NCBI RefSeq assembly: GCF_000970345.1
Contig: NZ_LAQU01000012.1
Coordinates: forward strand, 91,755 to 155,754
Length of the DNA: 64,000 nucleotides
Origin: Robbsia andropogonis
GTDB taxonomy: Bacteria; Pseudomonadota; Gammaproteobacteria; Burkholderiales; Burkholderiaceae
Reading direction: 5' to 3'
A model generated the notes under the pieces. The model had not been told where the DNA came from and searched no databases. It saw only the letters and a program-made list of their open reading frames with translations. Below are positions 27,347 to 38,054 of this stretch, in pieces. Made by a program: the position numbers and the translations under genes. Each line of letters begins with the position of its first letter. Positions within the stretch are counted from its first letter, which is position 1.

Positions 27347-28042
27347 TTACGGCGTATCCGTTTGCGTCGATGGTGTGGTTTGTGGCGATGACGCCGATGC
27401 AGCGGTTGCCGGCGATTGCCCGACAAACGACCCGGATGCGTTATTGGGAGCGAGCGCCGCGGCGGAAACGGCAGCGGGGACAGATTCCACCACAGCCCGT
27501 AATACAAGACGAATGCCGTCCATTCCCACGATCCGGTATCGACCGGGCATCAATGACAACGACGCTACTTCCGCCACGGCGTGCCATTCGGTACCGCGAT
27601 ACCGCACACGCGTCCTGTTGCCGGACTCCCACTGCAAGACATCGACTTCCGCGCCGATATCAAGCAATTGCGAGGCAGCACCAGATGAAACGCCATCAAC
27701 TCCCGGCGATGCACACCCGTCCGCGTTCATCGACGTATCGCGGGACGCGGCGCTCCACATGGCACCAACAGCATCAGGTTCTTCAGCACTCGCACGCACC
27801 AACGCAGCGCGTGCATGCGACATCCGGCGACGATGCAAGACTACCAGCAACACCAAGGCCAGAAGCGCCGCAGTGCATATCTGGACGGCCGGCGACGTAC
27901 CCAGGAGATGCGCGATGCCTGCCGCCGCGAGGCCGACGGCGATCATCAGCAAGTAAAACGTCCCGGTCAACATCTCGGCGACGACCAATACTGCTGCCGC
28001 AGCCCACCATACCCACGGTAATACGCTTTCCGTCATGCCCAT
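27347..28042 (-). CDS. NfeD-like membrane protein
   Basis: This 231-residue protein has two to three N-terminal membrane helices (WVWWAAAAVLVVAEMLTG, FYLLMIAVGLAAAGIAHLL, TAALLALVLLVVLHRRR). An unusually long Ala/Ser-rich insert (about residues 78-120) precedes the soluble OB-fold (LLDIGAEVDVLQWESGNRTR, VRYRGTEWHAVAE). A low-complexity Ala/Ser/Thr tail ends the protein. NfeD proteins partner SPFH proteins in membrane quality control. Start may be at 28042 or two codons later. Confidence 0.87.
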   Translation of the reverse strand: MGMTESVLPWVWWAAAAVLVVAEMLTGTFYLLMIAVGLAAAGIAHLLGTSPAVQICTAALLALVLLVVLHRRRMSHARAALVRASAEEPDAVGAMWSAASRDTSMNADGCASPGVDGVSSGAASQLLDIGAEVDVLQWESGNRTRVRYRGTEWHAVAEVASLSLMPGRYRIVGMDGIRLVLRAVVESVPAAVSAAALAPNNASGSFVGQSPATAASASSPQTTPSTQTDTP

Positions 28043-28239
28043 ACTCCATTACGTCAATCACGCACCTTATCGCCATTAGGCGCGCGATAGGACAATAACA
28101 TCATTGCGTCTGCAATCTTTCATTCTCTTGCGCGAATGCTTGAACGACCGATAGGTGATGGCTCGCCCTACACCTCGGAGCCTTGAAGATCAATCGACTT
28201 CCGCGATATCGACGTCCGTCCTTGCCATGATCAGGACAT
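28043..28239. other. Spacer upstream of nfeD
   Basis: About 200 bases lie between the nfeD start and the ppsA terminator, with about 300 bases in all to the ppsA stop. It must carry the nfeD promoter on the minus strand. I see no further gene or clear repeat. Confidence 0.4.
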
Positions 28240-28288
28240 AAAAAAACACCCCGGCACGCCGCAGACCAGCCGCGCAGTACCGGGGTGT
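28240..28288 (-). terminator. Rho-independent terminator of ppsA
   Basis: A 9-bp stem, ACACCCCGG with CCGGGGTGT, encloses a GC-rich loop. On the minus strand it is followed by a T7 run. It lies about 57 bases beyond the ppsA stop. Confidence 0.9.
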
Positions 28289-28344
28289 GTTCGGGAGACC
28301 CGCCACGTGCAGACGTCGCGCTTACCGCGACGCAACCACGGACG

Positions 28345-30741
28345 TTACTTCGTCGCCAGTGCCTTCCAGGTGTCGATTACGGTATCCGGGTTGAGCGAGA
28401 TGGAGGCAATACCTTCATCGGCGAGCCACTGCGCGAAATCCGGATGGTCGGACGGACCCTGACCGCAGATACCCACATACTTGCCCTGCTTCTTGCACGC
28501 ATCAATCGCACGCTTCAACAAGAACTGCAGGGCCGGGTCACGTTCGTCGAAGTCCTTTGCCAACAACTCCAGACCCGAGTCGCGGTCCAGCCCCAACGTC
28601 AGCTGCGTCAGATCGTTCGAACCGATCGAGAACCCATCAAAATGCTCGAGGAACTGTTCCGCCAGAATCGCGTTCGACGGGACTTCGCACATCATGATCA
28701 GACGCAGACCGTTCTCGCCGCGCTTCAAACCGTACTTCGCCAACAGGTCCACCACCGCCTTGGCCTGACCCAGCGTCCGCACAAACGGCACCATGATCTC
28801 GACGTTGGTCAGGCCCATGTCCTCGCGGACCCGCTTCAACGCACGGCACTCCATCTCGAACGCTTCCGCGAAAGATTCCGAGACGTAACGCGACGCGCCA
28901 CGGAAACCCAACATCGGGTTTTCCTCGTCCGGCTCATAGCGCGTTCCACCGATCAGCTTCTTGTACTCGTTCGACTTGAAGTCGGACAGTCGCACGATAA
29001 CGGGCTTCGGGTAAAACGCCGCGCCAATCGTCGCGATGCCTTCCGTCAGCTTGTCGATGTAGAAAGCGCGCGGCGATGCATGACCGCGCGCCACGCTTTC
29101 CACCGCCTTCTTCAGGTCCGCATCGATGTTCGGATAATCGAGAATCGCCTTCGGATGAACGCCGATATTGTTGTTTATGATGAATTCGAGCCGCGCGAGA
29201 CCTACGCCCTTGTTCGGCAATTGGCTGAAATCAAACGCCAGTTGCGGATTCCCGACGTTCATCATGACCTTGACCGGAATCTCGGGCAGCTCGCCACGCT
29301 CGACTTCCGTCACTTCGGCTTCAAGCATGCCGTCATAGATCTTGCCTTCGTCACCTTCAGCACAGGACACCGTCACCAGCGCGCCATCCTTCAGCACGTC
29401 GGTCGCATTGCCGCATCCCACCACGGCCGGCACGCCCAGTTCACGCGCGATGATCGCCGCGTGGCAGGTCCGGCCGCCCCGGTTCGTGACAATTGCAGCC
29501 GCGCGCTTCATCACCGGTTCCCAATTCGGGTCGGTCATATCCGCGACGAGCACATCGCCGGGCTGCACACGATCCATTTCCGCCGCATCACGAACAACAC
29601 GCACGGTGCCCGCGCCAATCCGCTGACCAATCGCGCGCCCTGTCGCCAGCACGGGTGCCTGGCCCTTAAGCTTGAAGCGATGCTCGACCTTGCCCGCCGA
29701 CTGGCTCTTTACCGTTTCCGGACGGGCCTGAAGGATGAAGATCTTGCCGTCGCGACCATCCTTGCCCCACTCGATGTCCATCGGACGGCCATAGTGCTTC
29801 TCGATGATCACCGCATACTTCGCAAGCTGAATCACGTCCTCGTCGGAGATCGAGAAGCGGTTACGTTGATCGCTCGACACGTCGACCGTCTTCACGCGAC
29901 CTTCCTCACCGGCTTGCGTGAATTCCATCTTGATCAGCTTGGAACCGATCGAACGACGAATGATCGGATACTTGCCGTCCGCCAACGTCTTCTTGAACAC
30001 ATAGAATTCATCGGGATTCACCGCACCCTGCACGACGGTTTCGCCCAAGCCGTAGCTCGACGTAATGAACACGGCGTCGCGGAAACCGGACTCCGTATCC
30101 AGCGTGAACATCACGCCGGAAGCGCCGACGTCCGAACGCACCATCCGCTGCACGCCGGCCGACAAGGCCACCTCGGCATGTTCGAATCCTTTATGGACGC
30201 GGTAGGAAATCGCGCGGTCGTTATAGAGCGATGCAAACACCTGCTTGATCGCGACCAGAACATTGTCGATCCCCTCGACATTCAGATAGCTTTCCTGCTG
30301 ACCGGCAAACGACGCATCCGGCAAGTCCTCGGCGGTAGCCGACGACCGCACCGCGAAAGACAGTTCGTTCGGCGAGCTACGCGTCAAGACGTCGTATTGC
30401 TCGCGGATCTCCTTTTCAAGTTCCGGCTGCAGCGGTGCATCGATGATCCATTGACGGATCTGCTTGCCGGACTCGGCCAGCGTCTTGACGTTGTCGACGT
30501 CGAGGCCAATCAGCTTGTCCGCAATACGCGCCGTCAGATTATTGAAGTGCAGGAAGTCACGGAAAGCCTGCGCCGTCGTCGCAAAACCCGTCGGCACGCT
30601 GACGCCCGCATCCGCGAGCTGGCTGATCATCTCGCCAAGGGACGAGTTCTTGCCGCCGACGGTGTCGACATCTTCTTTTCGTAGTTGTTCAAACGGGACA
30701 ACCAGTGCGTCTAACGCTCCTTGTTGAGTGGTTTGCGTCAT
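28345..30741 (-). CDS. ppsA: Phosphoenolpyruvate synthase
   Basis: This 798-residue cytosolic enzyme makes PEP from pyruvate and ATP for gluconeogenesis. The N-terminal ATP-grasp region begins [20 protein letters not shown]. The swivelling phosphohistidine domain has [20 protein letters not shown]. The C-terminal PEP/pyruvate barrel ends with the active-site [14 protein letters not shown] 30741 ([20 protein letters not shown]) follows AGGGG; the longer frame upstream runs into the intergenic region and is rejected. It is divergent from ppsR, its own regulator. Confidence 0.97.
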   Translation of the reverse strand: MTQTTQQGALDALVVPFEQLRKEDVDTVGGKNSSLGEMISQLADAGVSVPTGFATTAQAFRDFLHFNNLTARIADKLIGLDVDNVKTLAESGKQIRQWIIDAPLQPELEKEIREQYDVLTRSSPNELSFAVRSSATAEDLPDASFAGQQESYLNVEGIDNVLVAIKQVFASLYNDRAISYRVHKGFEHAEVALSAGVQRMVRSDVGASGVMFTLDTESGFRDAVFITSSYGLGETVVQGAVNPDEFYVFKKTLADGKYPIIRRSIGSKLIKMEFTQAGEEGRVKTVDVSSDQRNRFSISDEDVIQLAKYAVIIEKHYGRPMDIEWGKDGRDGKIFILQARPETVKSQSAGKVEHRFKLKGQAPVLATGRAIGQRIGAGTVRVVRDAAEMDRVQPGDVLVADMTDPNWEPVMKRAAAIVTNRGGRTCHAAIIARELGVPAVVGCGNATDVLKDGALVTVSCAEGDEGKIYDGMLEAEVTEVERGELPEIPVKVMMNVGNPQLAFDFSQLPNKGVGLARLEFIINNNIGVHPKAILDYPNIDADLKKAVESVARGHASPRAFYIDKLTEGIATIGAAFYPKPVIVRLSDFKSNEYKKLIGGTRYEPDEENPMLGFRGASRYVSESFAEAFEMECRALKRVREDMGLTNVEIMVPFVRTLGQAKAVVDLLAKYGLKRGENGLRLIMMCEVPSNAILAEQFLEHFDGFSIGSNDLTQLTLGLDRDSGLELLAKDFDERDPALQFLLKRAIDACKKQGKYVGICGQGPSDHPDFAQWLADEGIASISLNPDTVIDTWKALATK

Positions 30742-31133
30742 GTTACAGCCCCTAAAGTAAAAAAAATCTTCACTTGCCGATTCGGGACTGGCGAGACCGC
30801 GCCACGGACAAGACACCGGCGGCATCAACCGCACAATACTTGCCCAGGCTGCGAAAACTCGCGCATCGTCAAGCAGTTGGATAAACGGTCGCACACGGCC
30901 TTGTCCAGCACCATGCCCTTTGCAATCGCTTATCGAACGCACTCGACGCCGCCCGGTTTCGGGGGCGGAGAGACCATTGTACCGTGCTATTCTACCGTGG
31001 CCACTACCCAACTGCGTGCCGCCTGTATCGGGAAGATGCCCAGACCCGCAAGACGGCACTTTGGTGGGATTGTTCACCGGCGCGCGATGCGTTGCATCGC
31101 GACTTTTCCATTGTTCTTTCGGGTCAATCCGCC
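30742..31133. other. Divergent ppsA/ppsR control region
   Basis: About 390 bases without a supported gene. A candidate extended -10 for ppsR, TGC followed by TATTCT, lies at 30985-30993. This would place the ppsR message start well downstream of the GTG at 30984 and argues for the later start. The leftward part must hold the ppsA promoter, which I could not locate with confidence. Confidence 0.45.
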
Positions 31134-31955
31134 TTGACTACTCCGCCCACCGTCTATGTGGTGTCCGACGGCACCGGCATCACCGCCGAGACCTTCGCGC
31201 ACTCGATCCTTTCGCAGTTCGACCTGAAATTCAGGCTCGTACGCATGCCCTTTGTCGACGACGCCGACAAAGCGACCGCGGCCGCACGGGCGATCAATAA
31301 TGCAAGAGCGGCAGACGGCACCTCTCCCATTGTCTTTACGACACTGGTCGACAGTGTCTCAAATGCCATTCTCAAAGGGGCCAATGCGTTGGTGCTGGAC
31401 ATGTTCCAGACTTTCGTCGAACCGCTTGAAAATGAACTGGGCGTCAAGTCCAGTCATGAAATCGGGCGCGGCCATAAAAAGGCCGATTCCGATGAATACA
31501 AGAATCGCATCGAGGCAATCAACTTCTCGCTCGAACATGACGATGGCCAGTCGAATCGCAATCTCGCGGAAGCCGATGTCATCCTGGTGGGTGTGTCGCG
31601 CTGCGGCAAGACGCCGACCACGCTATACCTGGCCATGCAATACGGGGTCAAGGCGGCGAACTATCCGCTGATCCCCGAGGATTTCGAACGTCGCAAACTG
31701 CCATCCGGGTTGGCCGAATTCAAGTCGAAGTTGTTCGGCTTGTCGATCGAACCCGCCCGACTCTCCGAGATCCGCAACCAGCGCCGTCCGGGGAGCAAGT
31801 ACGCTGCGCTAGAGAACTGCCGATACGAAATCAATGAAGCCGAGGACCTGATGCGCCGCGAAGGCATCCGGTGGCTCTCGTCGACACACAAGTCGATCGA
31901 GGAGATCGCAACGACCGTGCTCCAGGAAATCAAGATCGATCGCGCAGTGTATTGA
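31134..31955 (+). CDS. ppsR: PEP synthase regulatory protein (bifunctional kinase/pyrophosphorylase)
   Basis: This protein of about 273 residues switches PEP synthase off by ADP-dependent phosphorylation and on by phosphate-dependent dephosphorylation. It has the DUF299 start [20 protein letters not shown] and the nucleotide-binding loop [20 protein letters not shown], then [19 protein letters not shown] central and C-terminal [20 protein letters not shown] motifs. The frame is open to GTG 30984, but family length (about 270) and the putative promoter favour the TTG at 31134, which has a poor ribosome site. Divergent from its target ppsA. Confidence 0.93.
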   Translation: MTTPPTVYVVSDGTGITAETFAHSILSQFDLKFRLVRMPFVDDADKATAAARAINNARAADGTSPIVFTTLVDSVSNAILKGANALVLDMFQTFVEPLENELGVKSSHEIGRGHKKADSDEYKNRIEAINFSLEHDDGQSNRNLAEADVILVGVSRCGKTPTTLYLAMQYGVKAANYPLIPEDFERRKLPSGLAEFKSKLFGLSIEPARLSEIRNQRRPGSKYAALENCRYEINEAEDLMRREGIRWLSSTHKSIEEIATTVLQEIKIDRAVY

Positions 31956-31972
31956 CCAACGCTCCGCATTGC

Positions 31973-32020
31973 AAAAAAAGCCTGGAATAGAAGCGATATC
32001 ACTTCCATTCCAGGCTTTTT
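31973..32020. terminator. Bidirectional Rho-independent terminator
   Basis: The stem AGCCTGGAAT/ATTCCAGGCT (31979-32016) is flanked by A7 on the left and T5 on the right, so it can stop ppsR transcripts rightward and the long lipid A/translation operon leftward. Confidence 0.92.
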
Positions 32021-32055
32021 GATCATTTCCGTCCGCCAACGTCCGCGCCGCTGAT

Positions 32056-33030
32056 TTATTGCGCGGCGCTCCGCTGTTGGCGTGTCTGTTCGAACAGGCA
32101 TACCGCCGCGGCCGCGGCAACATTCAGTGATTCAATTCGACCAGACTGCGGAATCGTCACGCGCAGGTCGGCACGCTCGCGCCAGAAAGGGGAAACGCCC
32201 GCTCCCTCATTCCCCATCACCCACGCCAGCGGCCGGCGTAGATTGGTGTCATAAAGTGATGCCGCACCGTGCAAATCCGTGACGACAATCGGTATGCCCA
32301 GCAACGGGGCCAACCCTTCCGGCGGGACCTGCTCGACGATACGCATCACGAAGTGCGCCCCCATCGCCGCGCGCAATACCTTCGTCGACCAGACCGTCGC
32401 GGTGCCCGGCAGGCAAAATGCCAGCGTCACCCCCGCCGCTGCCGCACTGCGCAATATCGATCCGACATTGCCAGCATCCTGCACGCCATCCAGGATGACG
32501 CAATTTTCCGTAATCGTTGCCCCATCCGCCCCCCCCGCCAGCAAGGCATGGGTACTTCCCTCAACCGACCTAGCCTGTGGGGATGCGTCCCCGTACGACG
32601 CGGACAGAGTCGTGTGCGGTGCGGCAATCAGTAACAGGATGCCTACCCCACCATCAGTGACCGGGGAGACTTGCTCGAACAGCGCGTCATCGAAGATCGT
32701 CACCCGGTCAGACCATACCGTCTGAATTCGCGCCAGAATGCCCTGAATATCGTCACGGAAGGCGGCCGACTGCGATACCACGACCTGTTCCAGCGCCATC
32801 GCCTCACGCGCCGTGGCATGTCGCGACGCTTCATTGGTGGTGGTAACCGCCGGGGTGCCCGAGCGCAGTGCTTGCAAATACGCATCCGCCAGATGCACGC
32901 CTTCAAGAATTGCCACGCCTTCACGGCGCTGCTTTTGCGCCGCGCCGGCCAGCATCCGCAAGCGCTTGAACAGCGGGTTCGAACGCGATTGCACGACCGG
33001 CAATGCGGAACGAGATTCGGAAGTCGTCAC
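32056..33030 (-). CDS. SpoU/TrmH-family RNA 2'-O-methyltransferase
   Basis: This protein of about 324 residues begins at GTG 33030, which overlaps the rnhB stop as GTGA. The N-terminal substrate-binding domain reads [20 protein letters not shown]. The knotted SAM-binding domain has the three SpoU motifs: [17 protein letters not shown], the loop [14 protein letters not shown], and [20 protein letters not shown]. It methylates ribose in rRNA or tRNA; the exact site cannot be told from sequence. About 40 residues between the two domains are less conserved than usual. Last gene of the long minus-strand operon. Confidence 0.9.
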   Translation of the reverse strand: MTTSESRSALPVVQSRSNPLFKRLRMLAGAAQKQRREGVAILEGVHLADAYLQALRSGTPAVTTTNEASRHATAREAMALEQVVVSQSAAFRDDIQGILARIQTVWSDRVTIFDDALFEQVSPVTDGGVGILLLIAAPHTTLSASYGDASPQARSVEGSTHALLAGGADGATITENCVILDGVQDAGNVGSILRSAAAAGVTLAFCLPGTATVWSTKVLRAAMGAHFVMRIVEQVPPEGLAPLLGIPIVVTDLHGAASLYDTNLRRPLAWVMGNEGAGVSPFWRERADLRVTIPQSGRIESLNVAAAAAVCLFEQTRQQRSAAQ

Positions 33031-33686
33031 AGCGCGGATCCGGCCTCGATGCGCGCCCACGCCTCGCGCACCGGCGCGAAGGACCGGCGATGATGCACAC
33101 ACGGCCCGTGCTTGGCCAGCGCGGCCAGATGCTGGGTCGTGCCATAGCCCATATGCGCATCGAAACCATAGTGCGGGTGCGCCACGTGCAACATCGCCAA
33201 CTGCCGGTCACGGGTCACCTTGGCCAGAATCGATGCGGCCGAAATCGCCGGCACCAATGCATCGCCACCCACCACGGCCTCGGCGCGCACGGCAATGGCA
33301 GGGCAGCGATTACCATCGATATAGGCCAGGTCCGGCGTGACCGACAGCCCTTCCACCGCTCGGCGCATTGCCAGCATCGTCGCCTGCAGGATGTTCAGCG
33401 AATCGATCTCGGCAACACTCGCCTCCGCGATCGAATACGCCAGTGCGTCACGGACAATCTCGCCATAGAGTCGCTCACGGGTCTTAGCGGATAACTTTTT
33501 CGAATCGTCGAGACCGGGGATCGGTCGTGCGGGATCGAGAATAACGGCGGCGGCCACCACCGATCCGGCCAATGGCCCACGGCCGGCTTCATCAACACCG
33601 CAAGCCAACTGCCCCGGCACGTCGAAACACAGCGTGGCTTGCGGCGCGAATCGCACCGGGGACGTCATGCGCTTGGCCTGCTTCAT
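33027..33686 (-). CDS. rnhB: Ribonuclease HII
   Basis: This 219-residue enzyme removes ribonucleotides from DNA by cutting RNA in RNA-DNA hybrids. The catalytic motif [20 protein letters not shown] carries the Asp-Glu pair; further acidic residues lie at YIDGNRCP and in [20 protein letters not shown]. The start overlaps the lpxB stop as ATGA, and the end overlaps the next gene. In many proteobacteria rnhB follows lpxB as here. Confidence 0.96.
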   Translation of the reverse strand: MKQAKRMTSPVRFAPQATLCFDVPGQLACGVDEAGRGPLAGSVVAAAVILDPARPIPGLDDSKKLSAKTRERLYGEIVRDALAYSIAEASVAEIDSLNILQATMLAMRRAVEGLSVTPDLAYIDGNRCPAIAVRAEAVVGGDALVPAISAASILAKVTRDRQLAMLHVAHPHYGFDAHMGYGTTQHLAALAKHGPCVHHRRSFAPVREAWARIEAGSAL

Positions 33687-34888
33687 CGCACTGCTCCCGG
33701 CGTGCGCGTAGCCACGTGCATCACGGCCTCCGCCGCCAACGTACCGGTATCGCGCTGCAACGATGCATGAATATCCGTGAAAATCGCCTGTAATTCTCGC
33801 CGATTCGTATCGTCGTGCAATTGCTTCAAGGTGGCGTCGGCAAGCGCTTGTGGCGTGGCGAAATGCTGCAGGATTTCCGGCACGACGAATCGGCCGGCCA
33901 GCACGTTCGGCAGACCGACATAGGGCAGATAACCCTGGCGACGCATGATCTGCCCGGTCAGCCAGGGTACCTTGTACGAGATCACCATCGGCTTCTTGAA
34001 CAACGCCGCTTCCAGCGTCGAGGTCCCGCTTTTGATCAGCAACGCGTCAGACGCTTCCATGACGTCGTGCGATGCGCCGTCCGTTACTGTCAATGGCAAC
34101 TCCGGGTAGGTCGCCAGCAACGGCGCCAGCAAGGCGCGCACCGCCGGCGATGCCGACGGCAGGACAAAATGCAAGTCGGGCTCGCGTTGGTGCATCAACG
34201 CCATTGCGGCGAAGAACGTCGGGCCGATCAGCTGGATCTCGGAACGCCGGCTGCCCGGCATGACGCCGATCAACGGGCAGTCCGCCGGCAGACCCAGCCG
34301 TGCACGCGCCGCGGCGGGGTCCGGCGTCATCGGGATCATCGTCCCGAGCGGATGACCCACGTACGATGCCGGGATACCGGCTTTGTCGTAGATCGCTTTC
34401 TCAAACGGGAACACGCAGAGCATATGATCGACGGCTTTTGCAACCGTCTTGATACGCCCGGCACGCCAGGCCCAGATCGACGGACTGACGAAATGCACGA
34501 CCGGCACGCCGGCCTGCCGCAAGGTGCGCTCAACAGAAAAATTGAAATCGGGCGCGTCGATGCCCACGAACACCGACGGTGGATCGGCAAGCAACCGCTG
34601 GGTTAGCGCCCGTCGAATGCGCAAAATGCCGGGAATGCTCGACAACGCCTCCACATAGCCACGGACGGCCAGGCGATCGGACGCCCACCATGCGTCAAAA
34701 CCTTCGGCCTGCATCCTCGGACCACCGACCCCGGTGATCGGCACGGCATACGGAAACGCATCCGTCGCAGGCACATATTCGCGAAGACCCCGCAACAACG
34801 CCGCGCCCAGCAGGTCACCGGAGGCCTCACCGGCGACCATCGATATCTGGCGTGTGACTGGACCCGCCGTCTGTGCCAAAGCGTCCAT
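33683..34888 (-). CDS. lpxB: Lipid-A-disaccharide synthase
   Basis: This 401-residue glycosyltransferase joins UDP-diacylglucosamine and lipid X to form the lipid A disaccharide at the inner membrane. Motifs: [20 protein letters not shown] near the start, [22 protein letters not shown] and [10 protein letters not shown]. The ATG at 34888 overlaps the lpxA stop (TGATG); a TTG one codon earlier is possible. It follows lpxA and precedes rnhB. Confidence 0.96.
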   Translation of the reverse strand: MDALAQTAGPVTRQISMVAGEASGDLLGAALLRGLREYVPATDAFPYAVPITGVGGPRMQAEGFDAWWASDRLAVRGYVEALSSIPGILRIRRALTQRLLADPPSVFVGIDAPDFNFSVERTLRQAGVPVVHFVSPSIWAWRAGRIKTVAKAVDHMLCVFPFEKAIYDKAGIPASYVGHPLGTMIPMTPDPAAARARLGLPADCPLIGVMPGSRRSEIQLIGPTFFAAMALMHQREPDLHFVLPSASPAVRALLAPLLATYPELPLTVTDGASHDVMEASDALLIKSGTSTLEAALFKKPMVISYKVPWLTGQIMRRQGYLPYVGLPNVLAGRFVVPEILQHFATPQALADATLKQLHDDTNRRELQAIFTDIHASLQRDTGTLAAEAVMHVATRTPGAVR

Positions 34889-35673
34889 CAACGGATAATG
34901 CCACGCTTCGCCGTATCGATGAATGCGAGGAACGCGCTCAACTGTTGCTTGCCCTCGTCCAACGCGTCGATATCGGCGCTGATCTGCACCTTCGCTTCAT
35001 CGAGCGACAGACCGCTCTTGTATAACGTCCGGTAGCCCGAGCGCAATGCGCTGATTTCTCCAGGCGCGAAACCACGGCGACGCAGCCCCTCGACATTGAT
35101 GCCATGCGGCGTGGCCTTTTCGCCCGCGGCGATGACGAATGGCGGCAAATCCTGCACCAAGGCGGACGCGCCCCCCAGGAAAGCGTGCGCGCCGATGCGT
35201 ACGAACTGGTGCACGCCGGACATCCCTCCCAGAATGGCCCAGTCACCCACCGTCACATGTCCGGCGATCTGCGCATTGCTCGAAAACACGACGTTGTTTC
35301 CCACATCACAGTCGTGTGCGATATGCACATACGCCATGATCCAGTTGTCGTTGCCGATTTTCGTCACGCCCTGATCCTGGGACGTGCCCGTATGGATCGT
35401 CGTGAACTCGCGGATCACGTTTCGGTCACCAATTTCCAAGCGCGTGGGCTCACCGGCGTACTTCATGTCCTGCGGCGCCCCGCCGACCGAGGCGAAATGC
35501 CCGATACGGTTCGCCTCGCCGATTGTCGTCTGTCCCTCGATTACGGTATGCGATCCCACCGTGGTGTGCGCACCGATGCGGACGTGCGCGCCGATTACGG
35601 CGTAGGGTCCGATCGTTACCGATGAATCAATTTGCGCGCCCGCCTCGATAATCGCTGTCGGATGAATAGTCAT
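34888..35673 (-). CDS. lpxA: Acyl-ACP-UDP-N-acetylglucosamine O-acyltransferase
   Basis: This 261-residue trimeric enzyme performs the first acylation of lipid A synthesis. Left-handed beta-helix hexapeptide repeats fill residues 2-190 ([40 protein letters not shown]), with the catalytic His in [12 protein letters not shown] and the C-terminal helical region after [10 protein letters not shown]. It sits in lpxD-fabZ-lpxA-lpxB, the usual order. Confidence 0.97.
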   Translation of the reverse strand: MTIHPTAIIEAGAQIDSSVTIGPYAVIGAHVRIGAHTTVGSHTVIEGQTTIGEANRIGHFASVGGAPQDMKYAGEPTRLEIGDRNVIREFTTIHTGTSQDQGVTKIGNDNWIMAYVHIAHDCDVGNNVVFSSNAQIAGHVTVGDWAILGGMSGVHQFVRIGAHAFLGGASALVQDLPPFVIAAGEKATPHGINVEGLRRRGFAPGEISALRSGYRTLYKSGLSLDEAKVQISADIDALDEGKQQLSAFLAFIDTAKRGIIR

Positions 35674-35691
35674 GGCTCTCTGCCCCGCGAA

Positions 35692-36216
35692 TCAGCTGGC
35701 TTTGCCGGCGGTCACGAGCGGCAAGGCATCGGCTACCGTCGGCCTCTCGATATGCTGCACCGCGCATGTCAGATCGGCTTCCGCGGCCAACGCGCCGTCA
35801 ACGGACGCCCTGGCCTTGAACTTGTAGATGTGGCGTACATTCCGCTCGAAGGTCACGTCCAGCACCAACTGGTCGCCTGGCTCCACCACCCTCTTGAAGC
35901 GAGCATTGTCTATGCCGGCAAAGTAGTACAGCGTCGTCGCCGGATCATACGTTGAAGTATCTTCCGCGAACGTCAGTAACGCGGCAGCCTGCGCCAATGC
36001 CTCAAGAATCAGCACACCCGGCATCACCGGGCGTGACGGAAAATGGCCTTGAAAGAACGGCTCGTTCATCGTCACATTCTTTAGCGCACGAATGGACTTG
36101 TGTTGCACCAATTCCGTGACCCGGTCCACCAATAGAAACGGATAACGATGCGGCAACAACGTCAAGATCTTGTGGATATCCAACGTGATCCCGGCGCTTG
36201 TATTTTCTTGTTCCAT
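35692..36216 (-). CDS. fabZ: (3R)-hydroxyacyl-ACP dehydratase
   Basis: This protein of about 174 residues is a hot-dog-fold dehydratase for fatty-acid elongation. Motifs: [17 protein letters not shown] with the catalytic His, [20 protein letters not shown] with the catalytic Glu in the following [12 protein letters not shown], and [22 protein letters not shown] 36216 is taken as the start; a GTG at 36225 that overlaps the lpxD stop is equally possible. It competes with LpxA for the same hydroxyacyl-ACP pool, which explains its conserved place in the lpx cluster. Confidence 0.95.
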   Translation of the reverse strand: MEQENTSAGITLDIHKILTLLPHRYPFLLVDRVTELVQHKSIRALKNVTMNEPFFQGHFPSRPVMPGVLILEALAQAAALLTFAEDTSTYDPATTLYYFAGIDNARFKRVVEPGDQLVLDVTFERNVRHIYKFKARASVDGALAAEADLTCAVQHIERPTVADALPLVTAGKAS

Positions 36217-36221
36217 AATTT

Positions 36222-37310
36222 TCACTGCTTGTCTTTCAGCGCTTCAACAGTCGCTTCGAGTTGCTTGAGGCGAACGCGCATTGTATCGAGGTTGCGCATC
36301 ACCGCCGCGTTCTTGTTCCAGTCCCGGTGTTCGATCGCCGGGAAGGCGCTCGTGTACAGACCGGGACGCGTCAACGACTTCGACACGCCGGACTTCGCCG
36401 TCACGATCACACGATCCGTCAGCGTGACATGTCCGGCAATGCCTACCGCGCCACCAATCATGCAGTGGCGGCCAATCACCGTGCTGCCCGCGATACCCGC
36501 ACAAGCCGCAATGACGGTATACGCGCCGATGCGACAGTTATGGGCGATCTGCACCAGGTTATCGATTTTCACCGAATGCTCGATCACGGTGTCGGCCATC
36601 GCGCCCCGATCGATCGTCGTGTTCGCACCGATTTCAACATCTTCGCCAATCGTCACCGCGCCCACCTGCGGGATCTTGACCCATTCGCCTTCGATATCGG
36701 CCCCGTCCCCTTCCGGGAAATCCGGCGCGAAACCAAAGCCGTCGGCACCGATAACCGCGCCCGCATGCACGATCACGCGCGCACCCAACCGGCAACCATG
36801 GTAGATCGTGACGTTCGGATACAGACGCACGTCGTCGCCGAGCTTGACGCCACGACCCACGACGACATTCGCGCCGATACGCACGCGCTCGCCGACAACC
36901 ACACCGGCTTCGATACTGACATTCGGACCGATCGACGCAGACGCCGCCACCTGTGCACTGGGGTCGACACGCGCGCTAGGATGCACGCCAGACTGCGAGG
37001 CCGGCTCTCCGGCAGCCACATACAACTGCGCCACGCGCGCGAAATACGCATAAGGGTTCGGTACGATGACCCAGGTCACCGGCACGGCCGCGCGCGCTTC
37101 CTTTGGAAATTTGTCGAGGTCACGCGCGGAAATCAGTATCGCGCCGGCTTGGCTTTCAGCCACCTGGGGAAAATACTTCGGGTTCGCGAGGAACGACAAC
37201 TGGTCGCGATGCGCGCGATCAAGCGGCGCAAGTCCGCGAATGGTCAAGCCCGCATCCCCTTCGATGCTGCCACCGAAGCGCTCCACCAGTTGTTGAATCG
37301 AATAGCCCAT
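36222..37310 (-). CDS. lpxD: UDP-3-O-acylglucosamine N-acyltransferase
   Basis: This 362-residue enzyme adds the second acyl chain in lipid A synthesis. The N-terminal UDP-binding domain (about residues 1-110: [29 protein letters not shown]) precedes hexapeptide repeats ([20 protein letters not shown] onward), the catalytic His in [12 protein letters not shown], and a C-terminal helix. ATG 37310 is preferred because AGGAG lies 5 bases upstream; GTG 37316 is too close to that site. Confidence 0.96.
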   Translation of the reverse strand: MGYSIQQLVERFGGSIEGDAGLTIRGLAPLDRAHRDQLSFLANPKYFPQVAESQAGAILISARDLDKFPKEARAAVPVTWVIVPNPYAYFARVAQLYVAAGEPASQSGVHPSARVDPSAQVAASASIGPNVSIEAGVVVGERVRIGANVVVGRGVKLGDDVRLYPNVTIYHGCRLGARVIVHAGAVIGADGFGFAPDFPEGDGADIEGEWVKIPQVGAVTIGEDVEIGANTTIDRGAMADTVIEHSVKIDNLVQIAHNCRIGAYTVIAACAGIAGSTVIGRHCMIGGAVGIAGHVTLTDRVIVTAKSGVSKSLTRPGLYTSAFPAIEHRDWNKNAAVMRNLDTMRVRLKQLEATVEALKDKQ

Positions 37311-37318
37311 CCACACTC

Positions 37319-37954
37319 CTACTTACTACTGCGCTTGCAGATATCCGGCAGCGGCGGCACCGGCTGGGACGCTAGCGCGGCGAGCACCTTGTCGGTGATA
37401 TCGATCCGCGGATTGAAATACACCCCTTCTTCAACGATCAGGTCGTAATTTCCTTGCTTCGCCACTTGTTCGATTGCTTTGTTCGCGATGGCGAGCACCG
37501 CCTGATAGGCCTGATTCTGGCACTGCGTCAGATCATCGGCGAAATATTGTCGATCACGCTGCAACGCCATATTGACCGTTTGCAACCGTGCCTGGCGTGC
37601 GGCACGCTCGTCCGCACTCAACGACGCCGACGTCTTGTCGAAGTTGGACGCATCGCTTTGGAATTTGTTCACGCGAGATTGTAAATCCGCGCCACGCTTG
37701 CGGAACATCTCATCGATCTGAGAAGACAAGGCCTTGGCCGGCACCGATTCCTTCAGGATCTGATCCGATTTGACAACGGCGATATGCTCATCCGCACGCG
37801 CCGCGGGTGCACACCAGGCCAATAACACTGATCCGGCGACCAAGCCGGACAGGATCCGCGTGGCCGCGATGAACCACGGCGCGCGCCGCATTGTCGGCGC
37901 GGGTGGCGTTACAGGCATTCCGGCCGCGCCAGAACAGGTGTTTGTCGAGGTCAC
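37319..37954 (-). CDS. ompH: OmpH/Skp-family periplasmic chaperone
   Basis: This protein of up to 211 residues has an N-terminal signal (hydrophobic [21 protein letters not shown], cleaved before DEHIAV) and the Skp core: [20 protein letters not shown], then a long helical, charged, coiled-coil arm ([20 protein letters not shown]) and [20 protein letters not shown]. Skp holds unfolded outer-membrane proteins for BamA, encoded upstream. The start at 37954 is GTG; ATGs at 37918 and 37891 would give a shorter signal peptide and are plausible. Confidence 0.9.
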   Translation of the reverse strand: MTSTNTCSGAAGMPVTPPAPTMRRAPWFIAATRILSGLVAGSVLLAWCAPAARADEHIAVVKSDQILKESVPAKALSSQIDEMFRKRGADLQSRVNKFQSDASNFDKTSASLSADERAARQARLQTVNMALQRDRQYFADDLTQCQNQAYQAVLAIANKAIEQVAKQGNYDLIVEEGVYFNPRIDITDKVLAALASQPVPPLPDICKRSSK

Positions 37955-37979
37955 TCAGCCCATCCTCATCAAATGCAAC

Positions 37980-38022
37980 GGTACCAGGGACGTTGCAACA
38001 TACGTGCAATGTCCCCGGTACC
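37980..38022. repeat. 18-bp imperfect hairpin between bamA and ompH
   Basis: The arms GGTACCAGGGACGTTGCA (37980-37997) and TGCAATGTCCCCGGTACC (38005-38022) pair with two non-Watson-Crick positions around a 7-base loop. No T-run follows on the operon strand, so it is not a standard terminator; an intercistronic RNA hairpin affecting message stability or expression ratio is more likely. Confidence 0.75.
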
Positions 38023-38054
38023 GCCGACAACAAATACTACGCCGGAACCGGACG

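Noticed and set aside
28285..30684. 799-codon open frame on the plus strand antisense to ppsA
   Set aside because: It lies fully inside the clearly coding ppsA on the other strand, is Arg/His/Gln-heavy and has no family motif; it is a composition artefact.
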